Source of the DNA: CAXXOK01 sp963675655
GTDB taxonomy: Bacteria; Bacillota; Clostridia; Christensenellales; Aristaeellaceae
Direction: 5' to 3'
Length of the DNA stretch: 64,000 bases
Assembly (NCBI GenBank): GCA_963675655.1
Contig: OY776489.1
Coordinates: 1,984,001 to 2,048,000 of the forward strand
The translations under genes and the position numbers were made by a program. Of the stretch, positions 62,212-64,000 are shown one piece after another (the stretch's first letter is position 1; each line of letters opens with the position of its first letter). The notes under the pieces were generated by a model that was not told the origin of the DNA, ran no database searches, and saw only the letters and a program-made list of their open reading frames with translations.

Positions 62212-63170
62212 AGCGTATAGTAACGGCGGCAGAGGATGGCCGTTTGGATGTATGGATCGCGCAGTGCTGCGATATTTCTAGGTCGCAGGCGGCAAAATGG
62301 ATTGCAACTGGATATTGCAGTGTAAACGGTTCTGTTTGCACGAAGGCGGGCACGGCGGTGCACACAGGGGATGTGGCGGAAGTTGAGCACCCGGAGGCGG
62401 TTGCGTCCGAAGTGATTGGCGAAGAAATTCCGATTACGATTTTGTATCAGGATGAAGATATCGCAGTTGTCAACAAGCCCTGTGGAATGGTGGTTCACCC
62501 TGCCGCCGGCAACGAAACAGGTACGCTGGTAAACGCGCTTCTGTACGCTATGGATGATTTATCCGGTATTGGCGGCGTTAAGCGGCCGGGCATTGTTCAC
62601 CGTTTGGACAAGGATACCAGCGGCGTGATACTGATTGCTAAAAACGATACGGCACATGTAGCGTTAAGCAAGCAGCTGAAAGACCGCACAATGGAGAAGC
62701 ATTATCTGGCTGTTGTAGAAGGCGCGATGAAGGAGCCGCAGGGATTGATCGATCAGCCTATTGGCCGCAGCACGCGGGATCGCAAGAAGATGGCGGTATT
62801 TCCGAAACAGTCTTTTGATTTTGGCAGCCATGGAACCGCCGCTGCAAGAGACGCGCAAACGGAATGGACGGTACTGGAACCACTCAAAGCGGCAACGCTT
62901 CTGGATGTGCACATTTTAACGGGGCGGACGCATCAAATCCGCGTGCACATGCAGAGTGTGGGGCATCCGGTTGCCGGAGACCCAATCTACGGGTTGAAAC
63001 ATGGTGTGAGCGTTCCCAGGCTGATGCTGCATGCATATACGTTACGCTTCACCCACCCGCGTACAGGAAAAGAGTGCTCCTTTACCGCGCCGCCGCCGGA
63101 AGAATTTGCCGAGGCACTGCAAAAACTGCGCCTGACTGCTGTTGAGCCGCCTGCCGGGCCGCAAAGTTAA
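62208..63170 (+). CDS. RluA/RluD-family pseudouridine synthase
   Basis: Protein of 320 residues. An N-terminal S4 domain (1-~60: RLDVWIAQCCDISRSQAAKW) precedes the catalytic domain with HRLDKDTSGV (catalytic Asp) and TGRTHQIRVHM. The whole pattern is closest to RluD, which modifies 23S rRNA helix 69, but the exact target cannot be fixed from sequence. The ATG at 62208 overlaps the lspA stop, as in many Bacillota where lspA-rluD are paired. Confidence 0.93.
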   Translation: MKRIVTAAEDGRLDVWIAQCCDISRSQAAKWIATGYCSVNGSVCTKAGTAVHTGDVAEVEHPEAVASEVIGEEIPITILYQDEDIAVVNKPCGMVVHPAAGNETGTLVNALLYAMDDLSGIGGVKRPGIVHRLDKDTSGVILIAKNDTAHVALSKQLKDRTMEKHYLAVVEGAMKEPQGLIDQPIGRSTRDRKKMAVFPKQSFDFGSHGTAAARDAQTEWTVLEPLKAATLLDVHILTGRTHQIRVHMQSVGHPVAGDPIYGLKHGVSVPRLMLHAYTLRFTHPRTGKECSFTAPPPEEFAEALQKLRLTAVEPPAGPQS

Positions 63171-63255
63171 GCGAAACAAGAAAATCCTTATTTTACAAGG
63201 CGTTGGGCGATCTTTGAAAAGCATGTTACCGCTTTTATTTGCCCGGTGGGTATGA

Positions 63256-63261
63256 TATAAT
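63256..63261 (+). promoter_or_regulatory. Extended -10 promoter of rimO
   Basis: TGATATAAT gives a perfect -10 with TG extension, 38 bp before the ATG; the -35 (TTTTAT) is weak. Confidence 0.55.
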
Positions 63262-63298
63262 GCAAAAGGTTGTAGAATGGTTGAAGAGAGGCGAAGGA

Positions 63299-64000
63299 AT
63301 GGTCAAGGTCGGCGTTGTATCGCTGGGCTGTGCAAAGAACCGTGTTGATACGGAGCTGATGCTGGGCATCCTGACTCAAAACGGATATACGGTAACACAG
63401 AACGAAACAGAAGCGGATGTGTTGATCGTCAACACCTGCGGGTTTATCAATCCAGCGAAGGAAGAAAGCATCGACACGCTATTGTCGCTGGCGGAATATA
63501 AAAAAAGCGGCCGCCTGAAACTGCTGGTTGCAACGGGTTGCCTGGTGCAGCGGTATGAAAAGGATTTGCTTGAGGAATTGCCGGAAGTGGATTTGCTGCT
63601 TGGTGTAAACCAATACGAGCGCCTGCCGGAGGCGATTGCCGAGGCACTGCAGGGGAAACGCGCTTCCTACTGTCAGGATGATTACCATATTCTCTCCGGT
63701 GAACGCGTGCTGACGACGCCTCCGTATATGGCATACATTCGCATTGCGGACGGATGCGATAATCGCTGTGCGTATTGCGCGATACCGCTAATCCGGGGCG
63801 GTTTTCGTTCCCGGCCAATGGAGGATGTGCTCAGCGAAATCCGCGCGCTTTCGCAAAACGGCGTACGGGAGCACGTATTGGTTGCGCAGGACACAAGCCG
63901 TTTTGGTATGGATACGCACGAACGCTCGCTGCTGCCCGATTTACTGGATCAAGCGGCGCGGATTGACGGCGTAACCTGGCTGCGTGTTTTATACTGCTAT
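63299..64000 (+). CDS. rimO: Ribosomal protein S12 methylthiotransferase RimO, 5' part
   Basis: The first 234 codons, cut by the window end. The N-terminal methylthiotransferase domain has three cluster cysteines: C11 (LGCAKNRVDTE), the NTCGFI Cys and the ATGCLVQRY Cys. The radical SAM motif CDNRCAYC follows, then IPLIRGGFRSRPMEDV. The VDTELM context marks RimO rather than MiaB. It methylthiolates an aspartate of ribosomal protein S12. A GAGAGGCGAAGG stretch serves as ribosome-binding site. Confidence 0.95.
   Translation, partial: MVKVGVVSLGCAKNRVDTELMLGILTQNGYTVTQNETEADVLIVNTCGFINPAKEESIDTLLSLAEYKKSGRLKLLVATGCLVQRYEKDLLEELPEVDLLLGVNQYERLPEAIAEALQGKRASYCQDDYHILSGERVLTTPPYMAYIRIADGCDNRCAYCAIPLIRGGFRSRPMEDVLSEIRALSQNGVREHVLVAQDTSRFGMDTHERSLLPDLLDQAARIDGVTWLRVLYCY

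Overview
The window is a chromosomal segment of a fairly GC-rich low-GC-phylum bacterium (Bacillota, most likely class Clostridia). The signs are strong AGGAGG ribosome-binding sites, frequent TTG/GTG starts, zinc-binding S14 (rpsZ), the full clostridial S10-spc-alpha gene order with a KOW-domain gene between map and infA, a split transketolase and a YacL-type PIN/TRAM protein beside radA. The genus cannot be told from the sequence alone. No CRISPR array, prophage or insertion sequence was seen.

Layout. 1-2333: end of a GldG-type ABC auxiliary gene and a DUF4340 gene. 2708-9303 (minus strand): TipAL-like MerR regulator, cytidylate-kinase-like protein, yacL-like gene, radA and uvrC. 9570-10934: secreted SH3/VanW protein. 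11103-13995: a translationally coupled cassette of two membrane proteins (one DUF5058) and an anchored M20 peptidase. 14094-25330: a complete branched-chain amino acid operon, ilvB-ilvN-ilvC-ilvD-leuA-cimA-leuC-leuD-leuB. It is preceded by a 41-codon Ile/Val/Leu-rich leader peptide and an intrinsic terminator, which form a classical translation-coupled attenuator. 25442-26277: small DUF6440 gene and a rhodanese lipoprotein. 26473-32677: four-gene membrane glycosylation cluster. 32814-34735: zinc-ribbon membrane protein and a self-regulated MerR gene. 34940-37782 (minus): GH13 glucanase and its LacI-type regulator. 38336-41312: split transketolase, nitroreductase and ACT-domain protein. 41383-42723: tRNA-Gly(CCC) and tuf. 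42904-44530: a decayed CotH-kinase surface-protein gene. 44926-61445: ribosomal protein superoperon. 61696-64000: lspA, rluD-type synthase and the start of rimO, cut by the window end.

How it works together. The ilv/leu operon has every step for valine and leucine from pyruvate. With cimA it can also feed isoleucine synthesis from pyruvate and acetyl-CoA through citramalate, using leuCDB for the next steps. The ribosomal block is probably read from at least three promoters: before rpsJ with a long structured leader, before adk, and before rpsM. The rpsM leader contains mutually exclusive pairings next to the ribosome-binding site, which suggests feedback control of the alpha operon.

The most notable observations are the ilv attenuator, the switch-like rpsM leader, the CotH pseudogene between tuf and rpsJ, two MerR promoters with 19-bp spacers, and two uncharacterised membrane cassettes (11103-13995 and 26473-32677).
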